The notes beneath the pieces were generated by a model. That model worked only from the letters and a program-made list of their open reading frames with translations. It ran no database searches and was not told where the DNA came from. The translations under genes and the position numbers were made by a program. From contig JAEYYW010000121.1 in the NCBI GenBank assembly GCA_023428265.1, positions 1-5,369 of the forward strand: a DNA stretch of 5,369 nt, given 5' to 3'. Positions 5,319 to 5,369 of this stretch are shown piece after piece (position 1 is the first letter of the stretch; each line of letters starts with the position of its first letter). This DNA is from Bacillota bacterium. Lineage in GTDB: Bacteria > Bacillota > Clostridia > Christensenellales > UMGS416.

Positions 5319-5369
5319 AGCTATGAACCATTATGGAATCGGTCTTTTGGGGTGGACTGGTTATATGGG

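Noticed and set aside
5323..5369. Possible new ORF from ATG at 5323 open to the window end
   Set aside because: Only 15 codons are visible and no ribosome binding site precedes the ATG.

Overview
The window looks like a chromosomal housekeeping segment from a GC-rich member of the Clostridia (Firmicutes), possibly an Oscillospirales-type anaerobe. This rests on high GC in every gene, strong GGAGG-type ribosome binding sites, and the order DUF1385 protein - prmC - prfA, which I recall as common in Clostridia, often followed by a ZIP metal transporter. The taxonomic call is an inference; no rRNA gene is present.

Left part (2-2189, + strand): the 3' end of a DUF1385 (YqhQ-like) membrane protein gene overlaps prmC by an ATGA, and prfA follows prmC after five bases. 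PrmC methylates the GGQ glutamine of release factors, so enzyme and substrate are encoded side by side in what is almost certainly one transcript.

Middle part (2190-2574): this stretch between prfA and the ZIP gene is not empty. On the minus strand it holds a compact unit: a sigma-70-type promoter (2457-2485), a perfect 18-bp palindrome over the expected transcription start (2436-2453), a textbook Shine-Dalgarno (2411-2418), a 58-codon ORF (2227-2403) and a hairpin with a short U-tract that reads on the minus strand (2192-2219). The palindrome contains GAAC-N4-GTTC, the core of the Gram-positive LexA (SOS) box, so this may be a damage-inducible small protein of unknown function. It is the most interesting item in the window.

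Right part: a ZIP-family metal transporter (2575-3282, +) converges with and overlaps by 20 bp an unrecognised 365-residue protein (3263-4360, -) that has a C-terminal four-cysteine cluster. Divergent from that gene is a GNAT-type acetyltransferase (4530-5318, +) with a recognisable promoter; its Shine-Dalgarno fixes the start at a GTG at 4530. The last 51 bases (5319-5369) show no supportable feature. No tRNA, rRNA, CRISPR, insertion sequence or attachment site was seen.
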